A stretch of DNA of 64,000 nucleotides from Prolixibacteraceae bacterium (GCA_018648265.1 JABGRN010000001.1:1-64000), one strand, 5' to 3'. Numbered from the stretch's first letter, positions 18,780 to 28,128 are shown. Translations and numbers: made by a program. Notes: generated by a model from the letters alone, not told the origin.

Positions 18780-18802
18780 AAAGTTGTTATTATTACAACT
18801 TT
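18780..18802. promoter_or_regulatory. Perfect dyad between receptor and PHP gene
   Basis: AAAGTTGT and ACAACTTT form a perfect 8-bp inverted repeat around a 7-bp spacer, 31 bp upstream of the PHP start and just past the receptor stop (both minus strand). It could be an operator or a weak terminator; there is no adequate T-run. Confidence 0.35.
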
Positions 18803-18817
18803 GAAGATAATATATTT

Positions 18818-21214
18818 TTAGAACCGGGCAATCAATGAAAAGATAAAATTAATTCCGGGTGAAATAATTCCTGAAGAATAAGTCCGGTAACGATGGTCGA
18901 GGATATTTTCGATGCCACTGCTAAATGTCAATTGCCTGTTTATTTGGTACGACGATTTTAAGTTTAATGTCCACCAGGAAGGTGAAAAAGGTTTCCCCAT
19001 TTCGTCGATGGCATATAGGTAAGGTTTGTCTTGTTCGGATGGTGCCAATTGTTCAAAATCAAATTTACCGCTGTAATTTACATAAAGATCGATAAACAGT
19101 TTTTGGTTTTCAAAAATCAGGTGCGAGCTTCCAAATGTTGGGGGAACGTGCCTGATCGGAAAATTGTCAGAATCCTTTCCCCTGGTTAAAGTGAGGTCGT
19201 TCCGGGTCCGAATTTTGTTAGTAAACAGGTATTCGAAAGTAACACTTCCACCGTATATTGAAGCTGATTCCGCATTAACAAGTGCTTCTACTTTACTAAG
19301 AATGCCGTCGTAAATAATTGAGTCATTCCCGTTCAATGAAAATTCCCTCCGTACCATTGCATCTTTCAAGCGCGTGTAAAAACCGGTAATTTCAATGCGG
19401 GCTTTGTGCGAATAACTTTTTATAATCCCAATTTCAAAATTACGTGCATATTCCGGTTTTAAATCGGGATTAGGTATTACCACATTTCCCGGTTCCGAAT
19501 CGAATACTTTGGCAACATCGTCGATATTTGGCGATCGGAACCCGGTTGACACATTAGTATTTATTTGCCAGTCTTGTGTTGGATGCCAAACCAAGCCCAG
19601 GTTTCCATTAATTGCCGAATTTTTCAGACTAAAACCTGAAAAAGGGAAGGTGTAAAATGTTGGGTCAAAATCACCGTTTAAATAAGTATGAGTGAATCGG
19701 GAACCTACATGTAATATAAGTTTCTCTTTCAGGTTAAATTTGTACGACAGGTATCCGGCAAAACTTCCGTAGTTTGAATTATCGGGGTAACGAGATGCAA
19801 GTTCTTCGGTTTCATTATTAATTAAGTTTTCCGAAATTCCGAATGAGTTTATTTTGTTTATGTATCCTTCAACGCCATAAAACAGCTCGTTGTTTTTGTC
19901 GAAGCTTTTTCCAAAATCTAAGTTTAACGAGAATATAGACAAATCTTCCTGCCGGTGCCCTAAAATTGATCTATTCAGGTCTCTGTCGTGACGGCTTTCG
20001 GTGTAAAGCTGATAACCAGTCAGAACATTTACTTTATCGAAAAAAATGCAATCTTTTTGGTGCTGTAACTGACCTGAAAAAAGTGTCCACTTTTGTGGTC
20101 CGTAATACCAGTCGCCGTACCTGAGTGCATCATCGCGGTAAACTATTAGCCGGTCGTAACGAGGAATATCAGAAGTTTGCGAATGGTGTGCACTCAAAAT
20201 CATCTCAAAATTTTCTGATGGCCGATACCTGAATTTAGAGAGTAAATTGAATTGGTTGTAAGCGGTAAATTTTTGGATATTGGGATTATCGTTTTGAATA
20301 ATTTTATCGGTTCCGTTGAAACTTTCGACCTCGACAAATTCAGGACGTAGATATTCGTCAGGTCCATTTGATCCCATACGCAGATTATCAAAATCGGTAA
20401 AAGTTGCACTGATTAATGCTGCCCATATTTTTGAACCAAAATTGAAACTCCCATGAACCATTTTTTCAAAATTAGCGCTTGAATAACGTGTAGAAATTCG
20501 TTGTGAAGTGTCAAATTCTTTTGTAGTTGAAAGTCTTGGTTTTAAGGTATTAAAACTCATTACCCCGCCAATAGCATCGCTTCCGTAGATTACCGAACCA
20601 GGACCAAAAATAATCTCTGTGCTTTCAATGGTATTGGCATCCAGCGAAATTACGTTTTGCAGGTTTCCGCTTCGGTAAATGGCGTTGTTCATTCGAATTC
20701 CGTCAACTACTAATAATACACGGTTTGCCGAAAAACCACGGATCATTGGGCTGCCACCGCCCATTTGGCTTTTCTGGATAAAAACGCCCCCTTTTGTTCC
20801 CAGCAAATCGGCAGTGGTTTGTGGACTGTAATGCAGCACATCTTCGGCACGAATGGATGTAATTTTATGTGCTATCTCGGTTTTCGATTGTTCCCAGCGA
20901 TTTACTGAAACTACTATTTCATCAAGACGAACGGGATCTTCAATCAATAAAATGTATTTTCCCTGTCTGATAATTTTTTCCTTAGTTGAACTGAATTTCA
21001 GAAACGAAGAATGTTGAAATAGGATGTTATCCAAATTATCAAATAAATCAAGATTTACTTTGCCGGTTTCATCGGTTTGAGTTGTGAATTTCTTTGAGAT
21101 GACAAGAACACCGTCAACGGGTTTTCCGGTTTTTGCATTGATAACTTCGATAGATTGCCCCTGGGAGTTTGAAAAGATTATTGCCAGAAGGACCAAAAAT
21201 ATTAGTTGTCTCAC
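18818..21214 (-). CDS. TonB-dependent receptor, heme/hemoglobin receptor-like
   Basis: A 798-residue outer-membrane receptor. I chose the GTG at 21214, which gives a clean signal peptide (RQLIFLVLLAIIFSNSQGQ) and is preceded by a full promoter. The longer frame from TTG 21262 would start inside that promoter. After a short N-terminal regulatory-like domain, the plug contains GGSPMIRGFSANRVLLVVDG, IRMNNAIYRSGNLQN and IIFGPGSVIYGSDAIGGVM, a pattern typical of HmuR-type heme/hemoglobin receptors. The barrel ends in the aromatic F (FSLIARF). Iron or heme uptake is inferred from similarity only; no heme-processing genes are adjacent. Confidence 0.87.
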   Translation of the reverse strand: MRQLIFLVLLAIIFSNSQGQSIEVINAKTGKPVDGVLVISKKFTTQTDETGKVNLDLFDNLDNILFQHSSFLKFSSTKEKIIRQGKYILLIEDPVRLDEIVVSVNRWEQSKTEIAHKITSIRAEDVLHYSPQTTADLLGTKGGVFIQKSQMGGGSPMIRGFSANRVLLVVDGIRMNNAIYRSGNLQNVISLDANTIESTEIIFGPGSVIYGSDAIGGVMSFNTLKPRLSTTKEFDTSQRISTRYSSANFEKMVHGSFNFGSKIWAALISATFTDFDNLRMGSNGPDEYLRPEFVEVESFNGTDKIIQNDNPNIQKFTAYNQFNLLSKFRYRPSENFEMILSAHHSQTSDIPRYDRLIVYRDDALRYGDWYYGPQKWTLFSGQLQHQKDCIFFDKVNVLTGYQLYTESRHDRDLNRSILGHRQEDLSIFSLNLDFGKSFDKNNELFYGVEGYINKINSFGISENLINNETEELASRYPDNSNYGSFAGYLSYKFNLKEKLILHVGSRFTHTYLNGDFDPTFYTFPFSGFSLKNSAINGNLGLVWHPTQDWQINTNVSTGFRSPNIDDVAKVFDSEPGNVVIPNPDLKPEYARNFEIGIIKSYSHKARIEITGFYTRLKDAMVRREFSLNGNDSIIYDGILSKVEALVNAESASIYGGSVTFEYLFTNKIRTRNDLTLTRGKDSDNFPIRHVPPTFGSSHLIFENQKLFIDLYVNYSGKFDFEQLAPSEQDKPYLYAIDEMGKPFSPSWWTLNLKSSYQINRQLTFSSGIENILDHRYRTYSSGIISPGINFIFSLIARF

Positions 21215-21230
21215 CCGTGATTTTTTTTTG

Positions 21231-21263
21231 CAAATGTAATTTATTCCCGCGCTTAGTAGCAAA
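21231..21263 (-). promoter_or_regulatory. Promoter of the heme-receptor-like gene
   Basis: On the minus strand, TTTG (21263-21260), 21 bases, then TACATTTG (21238-21231): an exact -7 and a good -33. Transcription would start about 10 bp before the GTG at 21214. Confidence 0.6.
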
Positions 21264-21386
21264 AATTATGCCTTTGACAAAAAAAATGTTGTCAGGTTTA
21301 ATTGTGTTGGGTTAATTTTAATGGGGATAAAAAAAAGTATCCGACCTGAAGAATCAAACCGGATACTGAAATATAAATAATTGGTC

Positions 21387-21520
21387 AGTTATACCAATTG
21401 TACTTTGAAATGCCGCATGGCAATTTCGAAGTTTATAATGGTTAATGCCGATACTACAACAAAGGAGTATGCTGAGTAAAACGAAAGTATGCGACATTTG
21501 ATTGTTAAATCTGTATTATA
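21387..21520. mobile_element. MITE-like hairpin element, copy A
   Basis: About 134 bp starting AGTTATACCAATTG, ending in a degenerate complement of the same sequence. Inside are a 12-bp stem with one bulge (21404-21432 region, CTTTGAAAT...ATTTCGAAG) and a second hairpin (ATACTAC...GGAGTAT, one mismatch). It is about 97 percent identical to copy B at 24234-24367, which lies in the opposite orientation. It abuts the 3' end of gdhA (stop at 21524). It has no coding capacity. Mobility is inferred from the terminal inverted repeats and multiple copies. Confidence 0.65.
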
Positions 21521-21523
21521 TAA

Positions 21524-22876
21524 TTACACAAGACCCTGTGCCATCATCGAATTGGCAACTTTTACAAATCCGGCGATATTTGCACCTTTTACATAATTGA
21601 TGCTTCCATCGGCTTCTTTGCCATATTTCTCGCACATTTCATGAATGTTTCGCATTATTGAATGTAATTTAGAATCAACTTCTTCGCGGCTCCAAGCAAG
21701 GCGCATACTGTTTTGGGTCATTTCTAAACCGGAGACTGCAACTCCACCGGCATTCGCCGCTTTGCCCGGTGCATAACCTATATTTGCATTAAGATATTCA
21801 ACAGCTTCAGCAGTGCAACCCATATTAGACGCTTCTACCAGCATTTTGCAGCCATTTTTAACCAATTGTTTTGCGTCTTCAATATTGAGCTCATTTTCAG
21901 TTGCACAAGGTATAGCCAAATCAACGGCAAGTTCCCAAGGTCGCTTTTTTGGAATGAACTGAGTATCAAATTCTTCAGCAAAAGGTTCAACAATATCATT
22001 ATTTGTTGCACGAAGTTCAAGTAAATAATCTACTTTTTCACCACTAATACCATTCTTATCATAAATATATCCATCAGGCCCTGAAATGGTTACGACCTTT
22101 CCGCCTAATTCATTTATTTTAGTAATTGCTCCCCATGCAACATTTCCGAATCCTGAGACGGAAATAATTTGTCCAGTAATATTTTCCCCAATTCGGTTTA
22201 ACATGTGTTGTGCAAAATAAACCGCGCCAAAACCTGTTGCTTCAGGTCTAAGTAAACTACCTCCCCAAGCAACTCCCTTTCCGGTCAAAACACCTGTAAA
22301 TTCATTCTTCAGACGTTTATATTGACCATACAAAAAACCGATTTCGCGTCCACCAACCCCAATATCTCCTGCTGGAACATCTGTATTTGGTCCAATATGT
22401 CGATGCAATTCAGTCATAAAACTTTGGCAAAAGCGCATTATTTCATTGTTCGATTTATTTTTTGGATCGAAGTCTGAACCGCCTTTTCCCCCACCCATTG
22501 GCAAGGAAGTCAAGCTATTTTTTAAAACTTGTTCGAAAGCTAAAAATTTGAGAATACTTTGATTTACTGTCGGGTGAAAACGAAGCCCGCCTTTGTAAGG
22601 ACCAATGGCGCTATTCATTTCAACACGGTAACCCCGGTTAATGTGAATGTTGCCCCGATCGTCAGCCCATGGAACACGGAACTGAATTATTCGCTCAGCT
22701 TCGACCATTCGCTCCAAAATTCGGGAATATAAATAGCGCGGGTTAGCCAACAGGAAATCTGCCAGTGTTTCAACAACTTCTTTTACTGCCTGATGAAATT
22801 CTAGTTGCCCCGGATCTTTGGATACTACATAACTCATAAAGTCCTCAACAAAAGTTTTTGAATTTTTAGTATTCAT
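21524..22876 (-). CDS. gdhA: Glutamate dehydrogenase, NADP-type
   Basis: A 450-residue hexameric-type glutamate dehydrogenase that interconverts 2-oxoglutarate plus ammonia and glutamate. The signatures are visible: GPYKGGLRFHPTV (substrate loop), LPMGGGKGGSDFDPK (catalytic Lys region), PAGDIGVGGREIGFLYGQYKR, and a Rossmann segment VSGFGNVAWGA. The length is close to the 445-450 aa NADP-dependent class. It stands alone, followed within 4 bp by the MITE-like copy A. Two AGTGACTCTTTT direct repeats lie far upstream (23050 and 23142). Confidence 0.95.
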   Translation of the reverse strand: MNTKNSKTFVEDFMSYVVSKDPGQLEFHQAVKEVVETLADFLLANPRYLYSRILERMVEAERIIQFRVPWADDRGNIHINRGYRVEMNSAIGPYKGGLRFHPTVNQSILKFLAFEQVLKNSLTSLPMGGGKGGSDFDPKNKSNNEIMRFCQSFMTELHRHIGPNTDVPAGDIGVGGREIGFLYGQYKRLKNEFTGVLTGKGVAWGGSLLRPEATGFGAVYFAQHMLNRIGENITGQIISVSGFGNVAWGAITKINELGGKVVTISGPDGYIYDKNGISGEKVDYLLELRATNNDIVEPFAEEFDTQFIPKKRPWELAVDLAIPCATENELNIEDAKQLVKNGCKMLVEASNMGCTAEAVEYLNANIGYAPGKAANAGGVAVSGLEMTQNSMRLAWSREEVDSKLHSIMRNIHEMCEKYGKEADGSINYVKGANIAGFVKVANSMMAQGLV

Positions 22877-23479
22877 ACTTATTTCGATTATTTATTTGAG
22901 TTTAAGATACAAAAAGAATTGCAAGTTAATCAACCTGTTGTTAAGCATTTTAAAATAAGGTAGTTTTCTAAACTAAAACCAATTCGTTCCTTTCAATTTC
23001 AATTCAAAAGTTATAAAATGATTTTAATTGAAAAGTATAAAACATCATGAGTGACTCTTTTATGGGAATAATTTGATGAATGCATATTTTCAAATTTTAG
23101 CGATAAAATTATCACTTTCTTAATTATGTTTAGAAATAATAAGTGACTCTTTTTAGGAGAAGATACAATCAAAAAAAAATACTCATTTTAGTAAATCTAA
23201 AAACAAGGTTGTTGTAACAATATGAGTATCTAAAACTAAATATTAAATACTCGAAATGGTCATTGTGTCCAACCAGTCAGGATTTAACGTTGTCTAAAAA
23301 ATTTCTGGTTTCAAAGGTAGGGCATAATTTATTCGATTTTTTTTAATAGCGGTTTGTATAGCGTTCACTAAATTTTTTAATCCTAAAAGAAAATACTGAC
23401 AATTTTAAGGAAAACAGGTTGTTAACTGATTGGGATAATAAATTGAAAAACCAAAGCAACTTTTTTCCATATTTACAGT
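22877..23479. other. Divergent spacer between gdhA and plsC-like gene
   Basis: About 600 bp, AT-rich, with no convincing gene. The exact 12-mer AGTGACTCTTTT occurs twice, at 23050-23061 and 23142-23153, and could be a regulatory site for either divergent gene. No hairpin with a T-run was found. Confidence 0.5.
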
Positions 23480-24235
23480 ATGAAAACCTTACGGATTATT
23501 TTCCTATTCCCACTGGCTTTGGCGAGACTAATTTTTATAGTTTTTATATCGGGGTACGTAGTTTTTGTAGGCTGGTTCTGGTTGAAAATTTTTGGTTTCA
23601 GCCAGCGTTTGCAACATTGGGTAATGCGAACATGGGGAAAAAGTATTGTAATTTTTTTAGGAATCCGCGTAACAAAAAATGAATTGCCACAAAGCCATAA
23701 TTATATTTTAATGCCCAACCACCGAAGTTATATCGATATTTTTATTGTTGCCGGACTAACGCCATCGGCAATGGTTGGGAAAGCTGAACTCAAAAAATGG
23801 CCATTTGTGAAATTAGGTGCTTTAATTACAAATTCAATTTTGGTAAAGCGGTCGGAAATAAAAAGCCTTGTAGAAACCATGAATAAAATAAAGGCATCAG
23901 TGAACCAAAATATTCCGGTAACACTTTTCCCTGAAGGTACAACACATAAAGGTCCGCTTACCGGACAATTTAAAAAAGGGAGTTTTAAAATTGCTGCCGA
24001 CACAAACATCCCAATCATTCCAATGGCAATTCATTATAAAAATGAAAACGACGCATGGATTGATGACGATACTTTTCTGGGTCATATTTTTAGGCAAATG
24101 GGGAAGCCGGTAACAAAGGTTTTTTTGCGTTACGGGGAACCAATTGCAAACAATGATCATCAAAACCTTCAAAAAAATACGCGTAAACAAATTGATTTAA
24201 TGCTCCTGGAATTAATCGATGAAGCTGCTATGTAG
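23480..24235 (+). CDS. plsC: 1-acyl-sn-glycerol-3-phosphate acyltransferase
   Basis: A 251-residue membrane-associated acyltransferase that should form phosphatidic acid from lysophosphatidic acid. An N-terminal membrane anchor (residues about 8-38) is followed by the catalytic HX4D motif HRSYID at 81-86 and the glycerol-phosphate-binding motif LFPEGTTHKG at 149-158. The length fits the PlsC family. The last bases of its stop codon TAG (24233-24235) are the first two bases of the terminal repeat of the MITE-like copy B, so the element has fused to the gene end. The symbol is given on family grounds; a lyso-ornithine-lipid acyltransferase is a possible alternative. Confidence 0.85.
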   Translation: MKTLRIIFLFPLALARLIFIVFISGYVVFVGWFWLKIFGFSQRLQHWVMRTWGKSIVIFLGIRVTKNELPQSHNYILMPNHRSYIDIFIVAGLTPSAMVGKAELKKWPFVKLGALITNSILVKRSEIKSLVETMNKIKASVNQNIPVTLFPEGTTHKGPLTGQFKKGSFKIAADTNIPIIPMAIHYKNENDAWIDDDTFLGHIFRQMGKPVTKVFLRYGEPIANNDHQNLQKNTRKQIDLMLLELIDEAAM

Positions 24236-24367
24236 TTATACCGATTTAACAACCAAATGTCGCATACTTTCGTTTTACTCAGCATACTACTTTGTTGTAG
24301 TATCGGCATTAACCATTATAAACTTCGAAATTGCCATGCGGCATTTCAAAGTACAATTGGTATTATT
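24234..24367. mobile_element. MITE-like hairpin element, copy B
   Basis: Inverted relative to copy A. Starts AGTTATACCGATTT and ends CAATTGGTATTATT, so the ends are inverted repeats of about 13 bp. Internal hairpins: ATACTAC with GTAGTAT around a 6-base loop (perfect), and the 12-bp bulged stem shared with copy A. It occupies the whole gap between two convergent genes: the plsC-like stop overlaps its left end, and the permease stop (24363-24365) lies inside its right end. It may act as a bidirectional terminator. Confidence 0.65.
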
Positions 24368-25712
24368 TCCTTTTATTTTTGAACCAGTAAAAAACCGGTA
24401 TTCCCGAAAGTGCAGTTAAAATTGCAATAGATGACTCCCAGGGGCGTTCGAAAAACGCTAGTACCAACATTGTTATTCCTGCTAAAATAAAAACCAGATG
24501 AATTATTGGGTAACCTGGAAGTTTCAAAGCACTTTTTCCTGTTAAACGTAATTTAAATACACCTAAAACAGCAAGGATTGGAAATATCCCCAACGAGAAA
24601 CCCATATAAACCAAAATTTGTTCAAAGGTTCCTGACATCACCAAAATTATTGCAATTGCACTTTGAAGGATTATTGCGTTTGTTGGAACTTTGTATTTTT
24701 TATGGATTTTTGCAGCAAACTGAAAAAAATATCCGTCTTTTGCCATCGAATAATAAACCCGCGGCCCTAAGATTATAAAAGCACTTAACGACGAAAACAA
24801 GGCAAACGATATCAACAACGAGATAATGGTTTCAGCAACTCCACCAAACGATTTTCCGGCAGCAAGCCCACCAATTTCAGGCTCTCCGACCATTTCGGCA
24901 GGTGGGATGGCATAAACAAAAAACAAATTCAAAAGTAAATACAATACAATTACTACCCCCGTAGAAATTAACAAAGACCATGGAATTACTTTCCTTGGAT
25001 TTTTAATTTCGGAACCAATATATGTGGCAGAATTCCAACCGCTGTAAGCAAACATGATAAACATTAATGATAATCCCATTGATTTCCACCCACTAAAATT
25101 AAACTGAAAGGCCTGTGTTTGTTCGAGATTTTGGAAACTACCATTTCCTACTAAAAACCCTGCAGCGATTAAACCAACTACCAGTATTAATTTTAAAATG
25201 GTTAATCCATTTTGGACCTTTGTCCCAAAAATAACCCCTCGCGAGTGAATTATGGTAAAAATCAAAATGATTAAAATAGCAAGGGTTTTATTGAAGATTT
25301 CGGGTTGAATAATTCCATCCAGGAACAACAACGATTGTATTTGAGGGAAAGCCCAGGTAAAATATTTACTGAAACCAATTGCCGAAGCTGCAATGGGCGC
25401 AGAAAACCCAACAATCAACGATAACCATCCGCTTAAAAAGCCAAGCAAAGGATGAAATAACTTTGAAATAAATATGTACTCTCCACCGGCTTCTGGAAAG
25501 GTAGCCCCAAGTTCACCAAAAGCAAGTGCCCCGCAAAAAGCAATTATCCCACCTACAAACCAGAGGGTCAGCATTATTAAAGGATTTCCCAAAAAAACCA
25601 TTAAATAACCAGTGGTTGTAAAAATACCAGCCCCGATAATGTTGGCAATAACAATATTGGTAACAGGGAAAAGCCCCAATTTCCTCTCTAGTTTTTTAAT
25701 AGAGGATTTCAA
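24363..25712 (-). CDS. APC-family amino acid permease
   Basis: A 449-residue inner-membrane transporter of the APC superfamily with about 12 hydrophobic segments. The N-terminus VTNIVIANIIGAGIFTTTGY carries the G-A/S-G-I-F helix-1 signature, and FGELGATFPEAGGEYIFI is the classical helix-2/3 motif. The C-terminus (WFKNKRK) is charged. It belongs to the LAT/YfnA-like subgroup by appearance, but the substrate is not predictable. Its stop codon is supplied by the end of MITE-like copy B. The O-methyltransferase gene follows upstream with 8 bp spacing on the same strand. Confidence 0.9.
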   Translation of the reverse strand: MKSSIKKLERKLGLFPVTNIVIANIIGAGIFTTTGYLMVFLGNPLIMLTLWFVGGIIAFCGALAFGELGATFPEAGGEYIFISKLFHPLLGFLSGWLSLIVGFSAPIAASAIGFSKYFTWAFPQIQSLLFLDGIIQPEIFNKTLAILIILIFTIIHSRGVIFGTKVQNGLTILKLILVVGLIAAGFLVGNGSFQNLEQTQAFQFNFSGWKSMGLSLMFIMFAYSGWNSATYIGSEIKNPRKVIPWSLLISTGVVIVLYLLLNLFFVYAIPPAEMVGEPEIGGLAAGKSFGGVAETIISLLISFALFSSLSAFIILGPRVYYSMAKDGYFFQFAAKIHKKYKVPTNAIILQSAIAIILVMSGTFEQILVYMGFSLGIFPILAVLGVFKLRLTGKSALKLPGYPIIHLVFILAGITMLVLAFFERPWESSIAILTALSGIPVFYWFKNKRK

Positions 25713-25720
25713 TTGTATTA

Positions 25721-26362
25721 TTAATTGGAGATTTTATAACTGATTGAAATACCCGATCGACTGTTTCTGTCGATTGAAGTTTTGTAATTTTTAAGGCTTT
25801 CGATATAATCTAAGAATTCAGAAATCCCCCTTGTTCGCATGGCTGTATTGTGGGCGGTAAAACAAGAACCAGGTTCCAATTTTGGATCCATTGCAATAAA
25901 ATAATTTTTGTACCAGTATTTGTCGGCATCGCTAAAAACAAAGTCGTATTTTCCGGGCAATTCGGGGACGAGTTGGTGAGCATCGGCTAACCTTGCATCG
26001 ATAAATTCTGAAACACCGGCTTTTTTGAAATTAGCCTTAGCTTCCAAATATCGCTGTTTATCTATTTCAATTGTAATTAGTTTTCCTCCTGTTTTACTCA
26101 GGGCCCAGGCCATCCAAACTGCTGAGTGTCCTGTTGATGTACCTATTTCAACCGCTTTTTCATAATTATTTTTTATAATAATATCGTAAAGTATTTTACC
26201 ATCGGAAAGTGGGACATTCATGTCTCTCCAATTGTTTGCATTTTCATCTAAAAAAGTCTTTACTTTTTTGTCGAGTTCGGTTTCAATTTCTGGATATTGT
26301 GCCTTAACATTAACAAATAATAAAATAAACGAAATGAGGATGATTGTAGATCTTGCTTTCAT
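25721..26362 (-). CDS. O-methyltransferase with signal peptide
   Basis: A 213-residue SAM-dependent O-methyltransferase of the catechol/caffeoyl-CoA type (Methyltransf_3/24). The SAM loop VEIGTSTGHSAVW is at about 71-83, followed by the acidic ribose-binding end of strand 2 (LITIEIDKQRY) and the metal-type site SDADKYWY at about 144-151. Unusually, it begins with a hydrophobic leader and apparent signal cleavage site (STIILISFILLFVNVKAQ), which predicts export although SAM is cytosolic. It is 8 bp upstream of the amino-acid permease and probably in one operon with it. Confidence 0.83.
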   Translation of the reverse strand: MKARSTIILISFILLFVNVKAQYPEIETELDKKVKTFLDENANNWRDMNVPLSDGKILYDIIIKNNYEKAVEIGTSTGHSAVWMAWALSKTGGKLITIEIDKQRYLEAKANFKKAGVSEFIDARLADAHQLVPELPGKYDFVFSDADKYWYKNYFIAMDPKLEPGSCFTAHNTAMRTRGISEFLDYIESLKNYKTSIDRNSRSGISISYKISN

Positions 26363-26404
26363 AAATTAACATTTTAGTGTCTCTTTAAAGATAAAACAAA
26401 AAAC

Positions 26405-27595
26405 TTAAAATGCCTTAAATTTTTTTATCCAACCGTCGCTTCTTGTAATATTCAGCTCAACAGGGCCGGGTCCAATAACAACAAAACCGCCATCGGCAGT
26501 ATTAATTATATCGGCTGCCTGATCGCCGTTAAATTTGAAAGGTAAAAGCAATTCGTTAAGAATTGTTCCATTTTCATCGGAAAGTAAAAGCCATGGTCCG
26601 ATTTTACCCAAAAATGAGGTTTCTTTTTTTCCTGCCATAAGTATATTGCCATTTGGCCTGACTACAACTGCATTTCCGCCTTCGGAACCCTCGCTGTCAA
26701 TATTTTTTGTCCAAAGTATTTCGCCTTGAGGCGACATTTTTGCAAGAAAGAGATCAAAATCAAAAACCGGATCTTCCGAATTAATATCGTTCATGCAGGT
26801 TCCATGCCAGCCAATTACAACTAAATTGCTGTCGGGTGAGCAGCAAACACATTCGGGCCAAATATTTATTCCCGGAGAACTAATCTGTTTGTCCCAAATT
26901 TTTTCGCCATTTTTATCGAATCTGAACACCCACAAATCAGAGTCGGGAATTCCCTTTTCAGAAATCTGCCCTGCCATAACAAAACCTCCATCCGGCAGCT
27001 TTTTTAAAGATTCTGAGCAGGCCATTTTGGTCTCTCCAAATGTTTTTTCCCAAATTAAATCTCCATCGGTATTAAAGTTTGCGAACCAGATATTTCCATG
27101 GTTATCTTCCGGGCCCTTGGTTCCGGAAATTATGAAGCTACTATTATCCATAACAATAATATCTTCAACACAATTGTAATTTTGATCTCCAATATCCTTT
27201 TGCCAGATTTCATTTCCCTGGCTGTCTGTTTTTAAAATATATGCCTGAAATTTATTTTCCGCATTCCAGGTTTTTCCAGATAATAAATAACCACCCTCGG
27301 GAAACTGTGCTAACTTAAGCGGGAAATCATGGTTTGGAGTTCCATAAGTTTTACTCCAAAGTGTATTGCCGTCCTCGTCAAACCGAACTAACCAAAAATC
27401 CTGGTCTTTTCTATCTTCGGTTTGTGTTGATCCCAATACAGTGAAACCATCGTTAAAATCTTCAATAACATCGGCAAACATGTCCATTTTCGAATTTCCC
27501 ATTTGTTTTTCCCATTCAATTTCCCACATCTGTCCATACCCAAATAAATATGATGAAATAAACACAAGAGCAAAAACCATTATTTTTAAATTCAT
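26405..27595 (-). CDS. Secreted repeat protein, delta-60/beta-propeller-like
   Basis: A 396-residue exported protein (signal peptide in MNLKIMVFALVFISSYLFGYG). The ATG at 27595 is used; the frame extends only to a TTG at 27619. It contains about six repeats of roughly 55 residues with the pattern D-x-D-x-W-hydrophobic-x-F-D-x-x-G-x-x-x-W-x-K, each followed by GGFV-type turns (DQDFWLVRFDEDGNTLW, DSDLWVFRFDKNGEKIW). Such repeats suggest a beta-propeller. The function is unknown. It lies 42 bp upstream of the O-methyltransferase on the same strand. Confidence 0.72.
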   Translation of the reverse strand: MNLKIMVFALVFISSYLFGYGQMWEIEWEKQMGNSKMDMFADVIEDFNDGFTVLGSTQTEDRKDQDFWLVRFDEDGNTLWSKTYGTPNHDFPLKLAQFPEGGYLLSGKTWNAENKFQAYILKTDSQGNEIWQKDIGDQNYNCVEDIIVMDNSSFIISGTKGPEDNHGNIWFANFNTDGDLIWEKTFGETKMACSESLKKLPDGGFVMAGQISEKGIPDSDLWVFRFDKNGEKIWDKQISSPGINIWPECVCCSPDSNLVVIGWHGTCMNDINSEDPVFDFDLFLAKMSPQGEILWTKNIDSEGSEGGNAVVVRPNGNILMAGKKETSFLGKIGPWLLLSDENGTILNELLLPFKFNGDQAADIINTADGGFVVIGPGPVELNITRSDGWIKKFKAF

Positions 27596-27914
27596 TTTAA
27601 TTGATTTTTTGTTAAACAACTTTTAAGCAATACGTAATCAGATATTTAATGGTTAGCATTTAGTTTATTTTCTTTCAGTTTTTTTAGACGATTCATAACA
27701 ACAATCGAAATATGTATTATTTTTTACAAAAATACGGGTAAGGAAACAGCATTAAAACGGTAATAAAACATCAAAATAATGAGCCAGCGACTTCAAAAAA
27801 AATGTTAAAATGAAAATAAATATATAAATGTTCAGGTATTTTATAATTTTTTATTTATTTTTGAAACGCATTTGGGATTCATCCAATATTGTGTGTTTGG
27901 GGGTTAACATTTAG

Positions 27915-27938
27915 GAAGGAGGCTATTGAGCCTCCTTC
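27915..27938. terminator. Terminator-like hairpin in the lepA upstream region
   Basis: GAAGGAGGC TATTGA GCCTCCTTC is a perfect 9-bp stem with a 6-base loop, standing out from AT-rich surroundings. On the plus strand TTCC and then GTTT follow; there is no strong T-run, so the function is uncertain. It may end an unannotated short transcript. Confidence 0.4.
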
Positions 27939-28128
27939 TTCCGTTTACGAAGGTTGATAAATTGCCCTATAAATTTAACAATTACAATCTTGCGAGAAAA
28001 AATGAGAATCTTATTGGGTATTTTCTTTTATTTAATACACCTATTTTTCGTTAGACGAATCTCTTTGGTCTATCCTATGCAAATTAGTATTCCAACATCT
28101 TAAATATCAAAAAATAGATATCTTTGCG

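Noticed and set aside
21215-21262. Longer start (TTG) for the heme-receptor-like gene
   Set aside because: A consensus promoter occupies this stretch and the GTG at 21214 gives a clean signal peptide.
27828-27914. 28-codon ORF before the hairpin
   Set aside because: Too short and hydrophobic in an AT-rich spacer; no similarity recognised, so not called as a gene.
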